This document shows positions 11,262 through 11,613 of a DNA stretch of 11,613 nucleotides, piece by piece. A model generated the notes under the pieces. It ran no database searches. It saw only the letters and a program-made list of their open reading frames with translations, and had not been told where the DNA came from. The stretch lies in the NCBI GenBank assembly GCA_031283025.1, contig JAITCP010000105.1:1-11613 (forward strand). The letters run 5' to 3'. Source of the DNA: Spirochaetaceae bacterium (GTDB lineage Bacteria > Spirochaetota > Spirochaetia > Treponematales > Breznakiellaceae). Each line of letters opens with the position of its first letter. Position 1 is the first letter of the stretch. Both the position numbers and the translations under genes were made by a program.

Positions 11262-11613
11262 ATGGCAAAAGATTACAAAAAGGATTATAAGGACTTATAT
11301 CTACCGAAAACGAAACCTATGATAATAGATATTCCCGAAATGCAGTTTGTCGCTGTGGAAGGCAAAGGTGATCCAAATGATAAAAATGGAGAATATCCTA
11401 TAGCGTTGCAAATATTGTATGGCATTCAATATACAATAAAAATGAGCAAAATGGGCAATAATAAACTTAATGGCTATTTCGATTATGTTGTTCTGCCATT
11501 AGAAGGACTATGGTGGTTTGATAATAATGAAAAAATTTCCCCAAAAAATAAATCTAAATATAATTGGATTTCATTGATACGTTTACCTGAATTTGTTGAT
11601 AAAAACATATTTA
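11262..11613 (+). CDS. GyrI-like small-molecule-binding domain protein (3' end outside window)
   Basis: 117 residues are visible from ATG 11262, with GGAG 5 nt upstream. The N-terminus KDYKDLYLPKTKPMIIDIPE followed by MQFVAVEGKGDPND, then ALQILYGIQYTIKMSKMG and GYFDYVVLPLEGLWW, is the pattern of stand-alone GyrI-like (SBMB/effector-binding) domain proteins of about 200 residues. These soluble proteins bind or sometimes hydrolyse small compounds and are often linked to drug or stress response; no HTH is fused here. The gene is clearly more AT-rich than its neighbours and has its own strong promoter next to a broken terL, which suggests recent acquisition. Completeness cannot be judged. Confidence 0.78.
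   Translation, partial: MAKDYKKDYKDLYLPKTKPMIIDIPEMQFVAVEGKGDPNDKNGEYPIALQILYGIQYTIKMSKMGNNKLNGYFDYVVLPLEGLWWFDNNEKISPKNKSKYNWISLIRLPEFVDKNIF

Overview
The window looks like chromosome from a spirochaete close to Treponema, most likely a gut (termite-type) treponeme. This is inferred from gene content: a eukaryotic-type hexokinase, a one-chain glycyl-tRNA synthetase, a short RqcH-like NFACT protein, a DUF1015 protein of the treponemal kind and a solitary LuxR-type HTH protein. No rRNA or marker gene is present to confirm it.

Layout. Positions 1-180 hold the 3' end of an IS630-type transposase gene and an 18-bp palindrome. A LuxR-type HTH gene (182-475) runs tail-to-tail into a minus-strand GH26 glycosidase gene (360-1319). 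GH26 is divergent from a hexokinase gene (1438-2799) that has a strong sigma70-type promoter with an 8-bp palindrome in its spacer. A 52-codon gene follows. On the minus strand lie glyQS (4589-5962) and an RqcH-like gene (2990-4471), with related palindromic elements on both sides of glyQS. A DUF1015 gene (6214-7632) follows on the plus strand.

Positions 7652-7970 hold two full copies and one partial copy of a 150-bp tandem unit rich in hairpins, ending directly before tRNA-Leu(CAA) (7979-8061). The tRNA is the likely attachment site of an integrated element: tyrosine integrase, terminator, small excisionase-like HTH gene, two tiny overlapping ORFs, TerS-like gene and a TerL gene cut off after about 145 residues. 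Beyond the break is a five-copy, 21-bp tandem array with a GTAG-N4-CTAC core, then an AT-rich GyrI-like gene with its own promoter, cut by the window end.

How it fits together. GH26 and hexokinase could serve mannan or hexose use under one regulator. glyQS and rqcH are translation and ribosome-quality-control housekeeping genes. The right third is a decayed or satellite-like prophage. The best candidates for something undescribed are the 150-bp repeats (structured RNA, small membrane peptide, or both), the 21-bp array, and the chain of ATGA-overlapping ORFs ahead of terS.
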